This document shows positions 21,944 through 34,143 of a stretch of 64,000 bases of DNA, piece by piece. Location: contig CATIUR010000003.1 in NCBI GenBank assembly GCA_949592205.1, positions 76,412,501 to 76,476,500 of the forward strand, in the 5' to 3' direction. Below the pieces are notes generated by a model. The model did not search any database and was not told where the DNA came from. It was given only the letters and a program-made list of their open reading frames with translations. The translations under genes were made by a program, and so were the position numbers. How positions within the stretch are numbered: position 1 is the stretch's first letter; each line of letters begins with the position of its first letter. This stretch comes from Helichrysum umbraculigerum (Eukaryota > Streptophyta > Magnoliopsida > Asterales > Asteraceae).

Positions 21944-22223
21944 TAAGACCCCTCCCATCGAGGCCCGTCGGCTCTCGTCGGTTCACAACCGACGAACCGA
22001 CACCGATGGCACGAGCCAATCGGTTTGTGTCGTCGGTTTGCTTCTTCGGAAAACCGAAGTTCCATCGGTGTGTGTCTGTGGGCCCCATTTCCTTTTTTTT
22101 TGTTTACCATTGAAAAAGGACAAAAAAAATTTTAATTTTGAAAAAATGCCGTTGAGGGGAGCGTATCATATATATTATTATTATTATTATTATTTTTTAT
22201 AAAAAAAACTATCCACTTTTACC

Positions 22224-22232
22224 TATAAAATA
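22224..22232 (+). promoter_or_regulatory. TATA box of the Myb-like ORF
   Basis: TATAAAATA about 145 bp upstream of the first ATG (22370), followed by a CA-rich leader, as expected for a plant pol II promoter. Confidence 0.55.
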
Positions 22233-22369
22233 CACCCTATACTACACTCATTTTCACACCACATTTTACATCAAATTCTCTCTATTCCACCAACTCTCTC
22301 ACACAACAATCTCCACCACCATTTCTTTAACTCAAAAACCACACTTTAAAAAACCACTCTCTCACAAAA

Positions 22370-23712
22370 ATGTCAAAAAACAAGAAATCAACTTCTAAAA
22401 AAAAAAAAAAAAAGATCAACAAAGTCTTGCCCAAGATATGTGGCAAAGTTTGTTAAATAACCCGTTACCAAACCCGTCTTCACCAAACACTCAAGCTTCC
22501 GGAGCGTCGTCTCAACCTACCAGGTTTGCCAACTTACCACCTATTGCAAACCCGTTCAACCTTGATCCGCACGACTCGAGGAATAATTATGCATTCCAAG
22601 GGTGGTACACAAACAACCAATGGTCACCACCACAATCACAATTCCCCCACCACACACAATGGTCACAACCGCAACCACATTTTTACCAAAATACACAATG
22701 GTCTCCAAGCTCATCGAACCCCAATCACCAACAAATGAACTTCACCGTACCACAAAGTTTGGAAGAAAGTTCCGACGAGGCAAACCCGGATCCGGAACCC
22801 GAACCCGAAGCCCCAAACGACAAGAAAAGAGGTAAAAAGGTTCAAAGGTCTAAACGGGCTCAAACACGTTGGACGGACGAGGAGGCTAGGATTTTAGCGG
22901 AGCGGTGGATACATTGTTCCGAAAACGGTGTCCAAGGGAAAAATCAATCAAACGCGTGCTTTTGGGCTAAGGTGATGCAAGGTTACAATTCTTGTGTCTC
23001 AACAAACCGTAACCTTAATCAACTTTCTGGCAAATGGAACAAGATTTCTCACAACTCAAAAGCATGCCAAGGTCTCTACAAACACTATAAAGAAATTTGC
23101 ACACAAAGCGGTGCCGACAAAAACGACGTTATGAATGCTACCCGAAATGCATTCCGGCAACAAGTTGGGCGTGCGTTCATTTACGAGTCATCTTGGAATG
23201 TTCTTAAACATTTTCCAAAATTCTTTACCGATCCGGGCTTAATGGCCAACGAAGATTCTTTCCAACCATTTGTCACCGATTTGGATGCGGATGAACAACC
23301 GACTCAAACGGCTCTTGATGCGAATATGAAACGGTTGTTCCAACACGACTACATCCGCCGTCCTCCTGGCCGAAAGGCGGCAAAAAGTACGGCCTCAAGC
23401 TCCGCCGGTTCATCTTCACGAAGTGTTCAGTCTGAAAAATTGGATACACTTGAAGCCGTCAAGCAAACCGCTCTAGCGTAACAAGAAGCAATTAAAATGA
23501 TTAAGGAAAACGCGATGAAAAAAGCCGCCTACAAAGCTTTGAGTTTTTTGTGTAAAAAACTTCCGAAAAAGGCGTCTAAAAAAGAAATTAAAATGCTAAA
23601 AAACACGAGGAAAGAAGTCGTGACACTTTACCAAGACAAATATGGCAACGAGGAATCGGACGAAGACGAGCAAGAAAACGCGAACGAAACCGACGAGTCG
23701 AGCTCCGATTAG
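22370..23712 (+). pseudogene. Harbinger ORF1: Myb/SANT-like DNA-binding protein, broken
   Basis: The main open part is 22438-23481 (347 aa). It has a Pro/Asn/Gln-rich N-terminus, then a trihelix/Myb-like domain from about residue 140 (RWTDEEARILAERW) with conserved aromatics (FWAKV, KWNKI, WNVLKHF), and a Ser-rich tail. In Ping/PIF-type systems this protein binds the element ends and brings the transposase to DNA. There are two breaks. First, an ATG at 22370 followed by a Lys-coding A-run (about 22397-22413) is out of frame with the rest, so the run has probably slipped. Second, a TAA at 23479-23481 is followed in the same frame by a further Lys/Glu-rich coding stretch to 23712. The homopolymer could also be an assembly error. 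Confidence 0.85.
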
Positions 23713-24348
23713 ATTACTTTATAATTCTAGTATTTTTTAAATTATCGTACCTTTTAATTTTTAGGATTTCTCGTAATTTTTGTTTTTTAGGAAATGTAGT
23801 TTTTTATTTTTAAGTTTATTCTTGTAATTTTTATTTTTAGGAATTGTTGTAATTTTTATTTTTAGGAATTGTTGTAATTTTTATTTTTAATGAAATGCGT
23901 TTAATTTAAATTATTGTGTTTTAGTTGATTAAATAATTGGTCAGTGGGTCCCAAAAAATGAAGTGATGGATAAGGGATGGGAGGGGTCTGTCAGTTTCAG
24001 TCAGTTTTTTGAAAAAGCTGACGTGGCGCTGACGTGGCTCTGTCAGTTTCTGTCACTTTGATTTACCATTGGGAGAGGTCTAAGACCTGTCCCAACCCAT
24101 TTCGTCGGTTGTCGTCGGCTTCAAACCGACGAACCGACAGGGATGGCACGAGCCTGTCGGTTTTGTCGGTCGGTTGGGATCTTCAGATAACCGACGTGTG
24201 TTCGGTTTGTGAGTGGGGCCCATTTGTTTGGTTTTTTTTTTGTGGTAGCCGTTGAATACTAAAAAAAATAAAAATTCCCCAACGGTCAAAAGAGCCATTT
24301 GGGTTTTTTTCAAAATTTTTTTTTTTTTTTAAAAATCAATTTTTCAAC

Positions 24349-24358
24349 TATAAATATA
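24349..24358 (+). promoter_or_regulatory. TATA box of the transposase gene
   Basis: TATAAATATA about 95 bp upstream of the ATG at 24453, with a CA/TC-rich leader between them. Confidence 0.6.
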
Positions 24359-24452
24359 TACCACCTATTTCATACAATTCACACAATCTTTCCAACATCT
24401 CATACAATTCACACAATCATTTCAAGATTTTTATACACTTTCAACATTTAAA

Positions 24453-25751
24453 ATGTCTTCCGATTTCGATCTTGAAGATTTGCAGGCGCTCAACGACATT
24501 TTTGATCCGGAATGGGCGATTAATGTTATCAATGCCATATCTTCCGAATCGGAAGACGAAGAAGTAATTCCGATCCCGAGAGCTCCCCGTCGATACTTTC
24601 CAAGAGATTGCCAAGCAACGGGCCAACGTTTATTTCAAGATTACTTTGCCGAAAACCCAACATTTCCGGCGGATGTATTTCGACGTCGTTTTCGGATGAG
24701 TAAGCCATTATGTCAAAATATTATATCTTATTCTCAAAATCCGTTACCGGAATACTTTGCATATTTTCATCAACGTATTGACGCACTCGGCAGACCCGGT
24801 TTTAATGTTTTCCAAAAATGCACATCCGCCGTACGCCAACTAGCGTATAGTTGTGCCGCGGATGCGTTTGATGAATATTTGCATATGGGTGAACAAACAT
24901 CATACGAGTCTTTGGATAATTTTTGTAAGTGTGTATTTCATTTGTACTCTACGGAGTATTTAATAAAACCAACACTTCAAGATATGCAACGTTTACATCA
25001 ACGTCATTCCGAGTTGCATGGTTTTCTGGGTATGCTCGGAAGCATCGATTGTATGCATTGGCCTTGGAGAAATTGTCCAGTAGCATGGCAAGGTCAATAC
25101 ACAAGAGGAGATCAAGTTCATCCAACAATCATGCTCGAAGCAGTTGCGTCTTATGATTTGTGGATTTGGCACGCTTTCTTTGGTCCAGCGGGCTCGAGCA
25201 ACGACATTAACGTTCTTAATCAATCAGATTTGTTCTCCGATTTGCTACAAGATAGAGCTCCCCAAGTTAACTTTACGATTGCCGAACAACATTTCACAAA
25301 GGAGTATTATCTGGGGGATGAAATTTATCCGGAATTGGCGACAATTGTTAAGTCATTCAGGCATCCACTAACTGAAGCCGAGGCTCGCTTCAAGAGATAC
25401 CAAGAATCTGCAAGGAAAGATGTGGAACGAGCATTTGGTGTACTTCAAGGCCGTTGGCAAATCATCAAGAACCCGGCTAGACCATACAGCACTAACAAAA
25501 TAAAAAGAATCATGTATGCTTGTGTGATTCTACACAACATGATAACGGAGGACAACGGATGAAATATGTGTCCACTGGAAGAAGATTATCCCTCTGAGCC
25601 GTCAAATAAACCAAATCGTTCGTGGGAAGAAAGAGTTGCAACTTCATTGCGTATGGACAAGGAATTACGGGATCGGGCTGTTCATCATCGACTTTGCAAT
25701 GCTCTAATCCAGCACATTTCGCAACTTCCACCAAATTACCGTGTTCGTTAG
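24453..25751 (+). pseudogene. PIF/Harbinger DDE transposase with one in-frame stop
   Basis: The first 369 aa (24453-25562) contain an acidic N-terminus and the DDE nuclease of the HARBI1/PIF family. Catalytic residues are Asp199 (in SIDC), Asp251 (in NDIN) and Glu325 (in DVERAFG), and the helix LHNMI closes the core. A TGA at 25560-25562 interrupts the frame. Coding resumes in the same frame for 62 more residues to 25751, which gives the usual total of about 430 aa. The stop falls after the catalytic core, so the shortened protein might keep partial activity. The enzyme would cut at TAA targets together with the Myb-like partner. Confidence 0.9.
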
Positions 25752-26039
25752 TTACGTAATTGTGTAATTTTTATTTTTAGGAATTGTTGTAATTTTTTTT
25801 TAGGAATTGTTGTAATTTCTATTTTTAATGGAATGTGTTTAATTTAAATTATTGTGTTTTATTTAAATAATTGTGTTTTAGTTGATTAAATAATGGTCAG
25901 TGGGTCCCAGAAAATGAAGTGATGGAATGGGGATAGGAGGGGTCTGTCAGTTTCAGTCAGTTTTCTGAAAAAGCTGACGTGGCGCTGACGTGGCTCTGTC
26001 AGTTTCTGTCACTTTGATTTTGGGTTGGGAATAGTCTAA

Positions 26040-27410
26040 GTAACTAGCCTTCAAACCAGTGTACACACACGGCCTGTCGAATGCATATTTTATTTTTATA
26101 GTTATGCTGATAAAGTATGAACTATATGTAATACCAACGGCTATCACACGTGATACTATACAGTATCACATGCGATAGTAAATTCTACAACTTATAAAAC
26201 TCACCCAATAATTTAAAAACTAAAATTCTTGACAATATATATAATGTAAGATGTTTAATCGAAAATATTGATGATTTTTATGGTGTAGTTTTTTTAGATT
26301 TTTACTTAGCCGTTTATAAGAATTTTAATTTTTATAAATGTGATGGAAAGTGTGGGTTGATGAAAATGAATGGTTGAGATTGATTCTTCCATTTACACTA
26401 AATTTTTTTATTTTCATTAGAACTCAACTCTACGATTTAGTATCTATTAAAGTAATCATATATTTTAATTGTTTCTAAGTATATGCTATTATGTTTTGTT
26501 ATTTACATTGGCATCGAAAATAAATAGATTGGGGAATAACAATAATAATTTAATAGTATAGTAATATTTGTATTGTATTTGGATAATATCTCCGATCGGA
26601 GGTGACCCAAACTTTATTTTAATATAAGATATAATCGATTAAATAAAAGTTGTTTTTATTAAATTAAAATTGATGATGTCATTGTTTCCTTAGTTTTAGT
26701 AAATTTAATAAAATTAAGCAATTCTATTGGCCAATTAAATTTGTAATGACATCGTTGGGTGTTTCTTATATATAATTTAAGATAATTCTCACCATGAATA
26801 TGCAATATCTTCCAATTTTAGATTTAGAATTTTGAGTTTGAAATTCAAAGTGCAGAGCAAAAAATGGAAAGAATGGCGCCCTAATTTTGATTTGGGGATT
26901 GCGTCAGTTTACATCAAGGAGGGGTAAAAGTGTAATTTAATAATAAGGCTATGGATTTATTTGATAATCATAATCTGAGGTGGGTAAATACTTAAAAGCT
27001 AATTAAAAACGATTAGGTAATCTAACCCTCTTTTAATATATAAGAGGGAAGAGGGATTTGTATTAGAATAAGTAAAAGATACAATTATATCAAATCAATA
27101 ATCGATTCGGCCTAATATTATATGGGCGGTGATATTTTTACTATTTTGGTCAAATAAAATTTTATCAAAAAAGTAATGTTATATATGTCTAATTAGAATT
27201 AGATATGATGAGTGAGATTCAAATAAGAATGAGATTTTTTTGTGAGAATGGAGGAACCAATCAGAACGCGTCATGTGTCACAAAACCCACTTTCCCCACG
27301 TTTTTTAAACTTAAATATCTCATATACGGTAAGTCGAAAAATCATAAAAACTGCACCATAAAAGTCAACATTTTTTTCTCTTCTATTTGTCATCTCATAA
27401 GGTATACTTT
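26040..27410. other. AT-rich spacer, no gene recognised
   Basis: About 1.4 kb, strongly AT-rich, stops in all frames. A short inverted repeat AACCCTCTTTT...AAGAGGGAAGAGGG near 27023-27056 is the only local structure noted. The frame at 27205-27579 runs into the LTR fragment and is not a gene. Confidence 0.5.
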
Positions 27411-27912
27411 TGTCGCACCCCCAAATTATGAAGCGGAAGCGATTTGGGTTGGGGCGCGACTAATCAAATATCAACAGCACATAAGCTATAATGAACGACT
27501 CTATATGCGTCGTTTACAATACATTGATATTATAAAAGTCTTACACTGTTATAATAGTTTACAAAAGCTCGAGATTTAATGAAAGAGATTCTATGGCATA
27601 ACTAATTATACAAAATATAGTAATGCATGACAATCTCCTGATGTTTGCATGAGACTCGAGCTAATGGGCATCCTGAGTGAGCAGACCTACTGCTGCTGCG
27701 AACCTGAGAATACACGCTAAATGGTCAGCTAAAAGCTGTTGAGCTCACAGGTTTAATGATAAAGTATAATGTATGAACCTCAAGATTTAATTTTGATGAT
27801 TTGCAATTAAGCAAATAAGTAAATGATAAATGATGTATATAGCTGCCATGAGCACATAGTCTGAGCTTAACTGAGGTGTCAGGATCACAAATAAGTGCCT
27901 GAGCGAGGGTGC
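27411..27912 (-). mobile_element. Minus-strand LTR fragment of the solo-LTR family, cut by the Athila element
   Basis: Starts TGTCGCACCCCCAAATTATG, the reverse complement of the solo-LTR end (16165-16186), and follows that LTR backwards with moderate divergence. It includes the GAACCTGAGAATACACG block (minus strand TTCTCAG, acceptor-like) and the TGCCTGAGCGAGGGTGC block, where homology stops abruptly at 27912. The remainder should lie beyond the Athila element, outside the window. Confidence 0.8.
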
Positions 27913-29359
27913 TGATATCACTCATTTTGTACATACTTATCTTGCGCGATATCATTGTATTTTGGTTGTATTTTAGTTTATTTTTAGAACTTTCGGTACT
28001 TAGTGTGTGTAAATCTGATGTTCAGGTTAACATGTTGAAGTTTGAAGATTGGTGATAAATTGGTTAAGTTTTGGAGCTAAAAGGTGAAAATGCAGCTGGA
28101 AGTCTGAGTTGAACTGAAGAACGCGATCCCAGCCATTGACCAGGACCGCGTTTCCAAGAATTCACCTCAGTCGGATTTCTACACAAGAACGCGATCCGGA
28201 CCCTCTAGCAGGATCGCGTTCCAACGCCAATTCGGTTACAGAACACTTCACCAATAAGGAACGCGATCCCAGCATCACAAAGCTGGATCGCGTTTGCCTT
28301 TGTATTTCTGGAAGTTCTGGATCGCGTTGCTCAGTGCTGGATCGCGTTTGTGGGCGGTTACAACTTATTTTGAAAGTTACAAATACGTTTTTATTCCATT
28401 TTGAACATAACTTTTGATATCAGAAAACCCTAGAACGAATTTTCTCTCAACTTTGGAAGTCTTATTTCAACTTTGAAGATCTTTCTCATCATTTTAATCA
28501 TTAGGTTACGGAGATTAATCATCAAATCATTGTAATCATTCGTAAACTCTCTTTATTTTATATAATCATGTTTACTTTGATCTCAATTATATCTTTTGAT
28601 TGTTCTTGTGTAATTATGAGTGGCTAAATTTATTAAACACTTGTTTGGATGAAATAACTAATGATTAGGGGTATTAACTTTTGATATTCATGTTTAATCA
28701 AGTTACTTTTAATCGAATTTCTTACGAGTTAGGGTTTCATTATTCATTCTAAATTGTTTGATGAACAAATGAATGTTTGTAGCAGATGTTTATCATTTAT
28801 ATGTTTATTATCAATTATTTGTCTTTGAATGATTGAGTTTTGATTGCGAACGCAGAGAAATCATAATTTAGAAAATTAAACCTAAACGTGTAAGTTGTTG
28901 AATGTGGCGAATGTCTTTCATAGATTAAATTGTAATTTGATAAATTGAGATTAGAGTTTAGGTGATGGCGAATGTTAAACCTAATCTAATTGAGATGAAC
29001 GTGAATTGTTATTAATTCGTTCTAATTGAATACCCCTAAGTCATTAGTAAAATAGACCAAGCAAGTGTCATTTTCTAGTATCGAAAAAGTTAACAAATCA
29101 ATTTGACTCTTCCTGAGTCCACTTAGTTTGATCTAATTAGTTTGTTAGGCAAAGTGATAATTCGGTCACACAAAACCCCAAGTCTTTTCTGTATATAGTT
29201 GATTGCATTTAATTATAATTCTCGAATACATAGTCCCTGTGGAACGAACCAGGACTTACTGTAGCTATACTATACACGATAGGGTATACTTACCTCAGTT
29301 GTGTAATAGTTAAGTGTCAGTATTTCTTAGTTTATTTTATAACTTGTTTTTACACATCA
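27913..29359 (+). repeat. 5' LTR of the Athila element
   Basis: Starts TGATATCACTCATTTTG where the older LTR's homology ends, and ends TTTACACATCA just before the primer site. The ends TGATAT and CACATCA are imperfectly inverted. 1447 bp is within the usual Athila LTR range. It contains AACGCGATCC / GGATCGCGTT inverted motifs (28119-28350). There is no second copy in the window to confirm the borders. Confidence 0.75.
28119..28350. repeat. AACGCGATCC ... GGATCGCGTT inverted-motif array (LTR)
   Basis: Pairs at 28120-28153, 28187-28222 and 28258-28294 can each form a stem of about 10 bp with an 11-20 base loop. Two further direct copies of GGATCGCGTT lie at 28318-28350. The same motif pair recurs downstream of integrase (35301-35553). 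Confidence 0.85.
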
Positions 29360-29365
29360 AATTTT

Positions 29366-29383
29366 TGGCGCCGCTGCCGGGGA
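29366..29383 (+). other. Primer binding site, Athila type
   Basis: TGGCGCCGCTGCCGGGGA differs at one base from the standard Athila/Tat primer site, and follows the LTR end by six bases. Confidence 0.85.
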
Positions 29384-29540
29384 ACTTGTGTTTAATTTGA
29401 GAATTTAATTATAGTGTGATTAGTTGATCCTTTCTGGGAATTTATTTTCTTAGAAAGTTACTTTTAAAGTCTAATTGTATTGCGCCGGTGTGTTTGACGG
29501 TTTTATCTTCTTTGTTTTTGCAGGTTTGCTTAGGTAGTAG

Positions 29541-31902
29541 ATGAACACGACGAATTCTGGTAACGAACTCCTCAGTCCTTTATCCGATCCAGAGAAAACC
29601 ACAAAGAAGAAAAGGAAGAAGAAATCAAAGAATAAACCGATGGAAACAACTAGCAGTCAAACGGAAAGTGGTTCTACTTCAACGAACTTAATCATTGAGG
29701 AAGAAGTTTTTGAAGAAGAACTTGAATCTAGGTTTGAAGAGGAAGTCAGATCAGAAGCCGAAGAAGAACCAATGGCTGACGAGAATGACACACCCATGTT
29801 CAATAGGTTTAGGACCGTTGCTCCTACTCCGGGTTCAGCAATTCGGAGGCCACAAATCGATAATAATTTTTCACTAAAGGGAAACCATTTGCAAATGCTT
29901 CGGGATACTCAGTTTCATGGAAGAGTGTGGTCCGATCCGCATAAGCATATTGCTGACTTCTTAGAGATTGGTGAGAATTTCAAGTATGGTCCGAACACGG
30001 AAGAGGCAATCAGGTTAAGGACTTTTCCAATGTCCTTGTGTGGGGAAGCAAAAATTTGGTACCAAGAACTCGAGCCGAATTCTATTCAAACTTGGAACCA
30101 AATGAGGGAAGCTTTTGTTGGGCATTATTTTCTACCAACTTTAGCAGAAAGGTTGTTGAATAAGATTCGAGGTTTTAGGCAAGCCGAAAATGAAACTTTG
30201 GTGGAGGCATGGTTGAGGATCAAAGAGTTGCTTAGGAATGTCATGGCCATGGTTTATCAAAGGCTGAAATCATCGAGCTCTTTTATAATGGTCTTGATAT
30301 TTCGTCGCCTGCTGTTCTTGACGCTGCTGGTGGCGGAGTGTTTATGTACAAAACTCCAAATGAGGCGTGGAAGATAATGGAGGATAAGGTTCTACAAAGT
30401 CTCAATTGGGCAAAAGATAGTATGAAACCAGCCCGAAAGTCCGTTGCTTTTGCTGAAGGAAGTGGTAGTGGTAGTACTTCTGATAATTCTGAGATGATGA
30501 AGGAGCTTAAAGCTATGTCTACCAAGTTTGATAATCAGTTCAAGACTCTCAAAGGAGAGATCAAGGAGCTTCGAGAGGGCTGTGATAATTGTGGCGGAAA
30601 TCATGCCACTAAGATTGTGATAGCGATGATCAGCCGATGATGATGGCAGATGAGGATGCAAATTACCTGCAACAAAGTAATTATCAAAGTGGAAATAATT
30701 ATCAGAGAGGCTGTTATCAGAACCGAAATCAGGGTAATTACCAATGGAACAGGTATCCTCGACATAATCAGAATTACAACAATCAATACCAGTCGAGAGA
30801 TAATGTTCAACCACAAGTTCCGAAACAGGAAGCTACTGAGTCTCCTTTGGAAAAGATGATGAAGGAATTTATTTCCAAACGTGATGCTTGTACTGAGAGG
30901 TTGAAGACACAAATGACTAATTTGAGGCTAAGTGTGGATCAGGGTCAGAAAAATCAACAGGCTTCAATTCTTGATTTGGAGAGGAAAATGGATCAGTTAT
31001 CTGAGGGGCAAAGTAGTAGGCCAACCGGTGGTCTACCGAGTAACACCCAACCAAACCCAAGGCAGACATCTTCTAGCGGTGGACCAAAGCCATATCAGCC
31101 ACCACCTGCCCGCAATGAGCATGCCAATGCCATTATCACTCCTAGCGGGAAAGAGCTACCACCTCCGGTCAAAAAGACCAAAATTTCTAACTCTGTTTTG
31201 CAGGATATTGATGAGCTGGAGGTTGATGATGAAGAAGAGGAAACTGAGCAACCCACATCAATTCCGGTTTCACCAACACCTCCGGTAACACAACCGGTGG
31301 TGAAGGCCTATAAACCAAAGATTCCCTATCCTCAACGTTTGAGAAAAGAGAAGATTGCAGCTCAGTATGGAAAGTTTGTGGATATGATCAAGAGCATAAG
31401 GATAAATGTGCCTTTGGTGGATGTACTAGCCAGAATGCCAAATTATGCCAAGTTTATCAAAGACTTGGTGAGCAACAAAGATAAGCTTTCGGAGGCATCG
31501 GCTACTTTCCTGAATGATGAGTGTTTTGCTATTGTTCAGAATCAGATTCCACCCAAATTGGGTGATCCGGGGAGTTTCATTGTTTCATGTACTTTAGGGA
31601 AGTTTATGACTTGTGATGCCCTAGCGGACTTAGGTGCTAGTATAAACTTAATGCCCTACTCCCTTTATGCGAAATTGTCTCTAGGATCCCTTAAGCCCAC
31701 ACGTATGAGTATCCGACTGGCCGATAGATCATTCCAATATCCCGTTGGGATTGCGGAAAATATGTTGACAGATGTTGGACCTTTTACTTTCCCTATTGAT
31801 TTTGTGATCCTCGAAATGGAGGAAGATAGTAAAGTCCCACTCATTCTAGGACGTCCTTTCTTACACACTGCTGATGCAATAATTCATGTGAAAAATAAGT
31901 AG
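29541..31902 (+). pseudogene. Athila gag and protease region, frameshifted
   Basis: Three consecutive frames cover one polypeptide. 29541 to about 30245 holds a Lys/Glu-rich N-terminus and the Gag core with FPMSLCGEAKIWY. About 30245-30610 is in the second frame and ends at a partial zinc-knuckle-like CDNCGG. About 30610-31902 is in the third frame, Asn/Tyr/Gln-rich and then the protease, with DLGAS at Asp331 of the 30637 frame (the usual Athila form of DTG). A TAG at 31900-31902 stops the frame, and pol continues in that same frame. The element cannot make a full polyprotein. Confidence 0.88.
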
Positions 31903-31914
31903 TTAACCTTAGGA

Positions 31915-34143
31915 GTGGGCCAGGAAAGGATTGCATTCACGGTCGATAAGGCCATGAATCATCCTTATTCTACTGACGATACTTGTTTTAGTATTGATGT
32001 TGTAGATGAGGCTTTGGATGAGGAATTACAGGGATTGATGGGATTGGATGCTGAATTAGCTGAGCTTATGGAATCTGTAGATGAGAAAATGACTGAGGAA
32101 GAGTTGCTAGAAGCTGTGGAAGTTAATGAAGATAATGAAGAGCAACTAGCTAAGGAAAGCTTTGAGGAGCTGAAAAGTGAGGATCGGTTGAGGATCAAGA
32201 CTTCACTGGAGGATCCACCAAAAGACTTGGAGTTGAAACCGCTCCCAAGTCATTTGGAGTATGCATTTCTAGAAGAGGAAAATTTGTTACCGGTTGTAAT
32301 TTCCTCTAATCTTATTAATTCTGAAAAATGCATGTTAATTGATGTGTTGAAAGCTCACAAGGGCGCCTTTGCTTGGCGTACCTCTGACATACCTGGGATA
32401 AGCCCCTCTTTTTGTAAACACAAAATAAATCTTTTAGATGAGGCAAAACCCGTTGTTCAAAGACAACGGAGGCTTAACCCAAATATGAAGGATGTAGTCA
32501 AGAAGGAGGTTGTTAAATTGCTTGATGCGGGTATCATTTACCCTATTTCTGATAGCCCTTGGGTGAGCCTGGTTCATTGTGTGCCCAAAAAGGGGGGTAT
32601 GACGGTGGTAACGAATGACAGGAACGAATTGGTTCCAACTAGGACAGTCACGGGGTGGCGTGTTTGTATTGATTATGGGAGACTTAATGATGCCACCCGG
32701 AAAGACCATTTCCCTTTACCTTTCATTGACCAAATGTTAGAGAGACTAGCTGGTAATGAGTTTTTCTGTTTTCTTGACGGGTTTTTGAGATATTTTCAAA
32801 TCCCCATAGACCCTAAAGATCAAGAGAAAACTACATTTACATGTCCCTTTGGTACTTATGCAAATAGGAGAATGCCTTTCGGGCTTTGTAACGCCCCAGC
32901 CACCTTTCAAAGGTGTATGATTGCTATCTTTCAGGACATGATTGAGACTTCCATGGAAGTATTCATGGATGATTTTTCTGTTTTTGGGAATTCATTTGAA
33001 TCATGCATGTCTAACTTAGACAAGATGCTTGAAAGATGCGAGAAGGCACATTTAGTCTTAAATTGGGAAAAGTGCCATTTCATAGTTAAGGAGGGTATTG
33101 TTTTGGGGCACAAGGTGTCAAGTGTGGGGATCGAGGTTGACAAGGCGAAGATTGATGTCATTGCCAAGTTACCTCCAGCCGCCAATGTTAAGGGCGTTAG
33201 GAGTTTTTTGGGTCATGCGGGTTTCTACCATAGGTTTATTAAGGACTTTTTAAAGATTACTAGACCCATGACCAAATTGCTCGAAAAAGATGGCCTTTTT
33301 TTTGATGATGAATGTGTGAAAGCTTTTGAGACTTTAAAGGATAGGTTGACCAATGCACGCATTATGGTTTCACCCGATTGGTCTAAACCATTCGAGTTGA
33401 TGTGCGATGCGAGTGACTATGCCTTAGGTGCAGTTTTAGGACAGCGAGAGGGAAACCATTTTAGACCTATATACTTTGCTAGCAAAACACTCAATGGAGC
33501 CCAACAGAACTATACGACCACTAAAAAAGAGCTTCTTGCTGTTTTGTTTGCTTTCGATAAGTTTAGGCCTTATTTAGTATTGTCCAAGATTGTTGTGTTC
33601 ACCGATCATTCAGTCCTGAAGTATTTGTTTGCAAAACAAGATGCTAAACCTATACTCATTCGTTGGATTCTTCTCTTACAAGAGTTTGACATTGAGATCA
33701 AGGACAAAAAGGGGGCTGAAAACCTTGCCGCCGACCACTTGTCAAGGTTGGACAATCCAAACCTTGACAAGTTAGGCGATACTGACATTGATGATTCCTT
33801 TCCTGAGGAATTTCTTTTGCAGGTAGGTGATGGAGCTGAAATTGAGGAGGAAGCACCTTGGTATGCTGATTTCGCAAATTATTTAGTTGGTGGTGTTTTG
33901 AGGAAAGGCATGACCCATCAACAAAAAGGGAAGTTCTTTGCGGATTTGAAGTATTATTTTTGGGAAGACCTGTATTTGTTTAAGGTGTGTGCTGATGGAA
34001 TGATGAGAAGATGTGTATCCGGGGTTGAAACTAGAAGGATATTAGATGAGTGTCACCATGGTCCAACCGGTGGGCACTATGGACCATCTGTTACTCCTAA
34101 GAAAGTGTTTGATGTAGGAATTTTATTGGCCCACGATCTTTAA
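31915..34143 (+). pseudogene. Athila reverse transcriptase and RNase H
   Basis: 742 aa. An acidic linker is followed by reverse transcriptase (about 195-400) with FMDDFS catalytic aspartates Asp352/Asp353 and the DSPWVS and RMPFGLCNAP motifs. RNase H follows, with CDASDYALGAVLG near residue 500, then the start of the integrase zinc domain (HHGPTGGHYG). The usual LDGYSGY reads LDGFLRY here, a sign of decay. A one-base frameshift near 34117 ends the frame; coding goes on in the next frame up to and through 34214. Confidence 0.9.

Larger units (their letters stand above)
21947..24080 (+). mobile_element. PIF/Harbinger element carrying only the Myb-like ORF
   Basis: Ends GACCCCTCCCATCG and CATTGGGAGAGGTC form imperfect terminal inverted repeats, with TAA on each side (21944-21946 and 24081-24083), the Harbinger target. 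The 5' subterminal region is rich in CCGACGAACCGAC-type motifs. It has a TATA box, one Myb/SANT-like ORF and a 3' tail with repeated GTAATTTTTATTTTTAGGAA. There is no transposase frame. Both subterminal regions closely match the neighbouring element at 24084-26036, so the two belong to one family. Confidence 0.85.
24084..26036 (+). mobile_element. PIF/Harbinger element carrying only the transposase
   Basis: Ends GACCTGTCCCAACCCA and TGGGTTGGGAATAGTC are inverted repeats, flanked by TAA (24081-24083 and 26037-26039). The left TAA is also the right TAA of the preceding element. Subterminal CCGACGAACCGAC motifs, the GGTCAGTGGGTCCC...CTGACGTGGC 3' block and the repeated TTTTTAGGAATTGTTG tail match the neighbour. 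A single transposase ORF is present and no Myb-like ORF. Confidence 0.88.

Noticed and set aside
27205..27579. 124-aa open frame
   Set aside because: Runs from AT-rich spacer into the minus-strand LTR fragment; the second half is antisense LTR.
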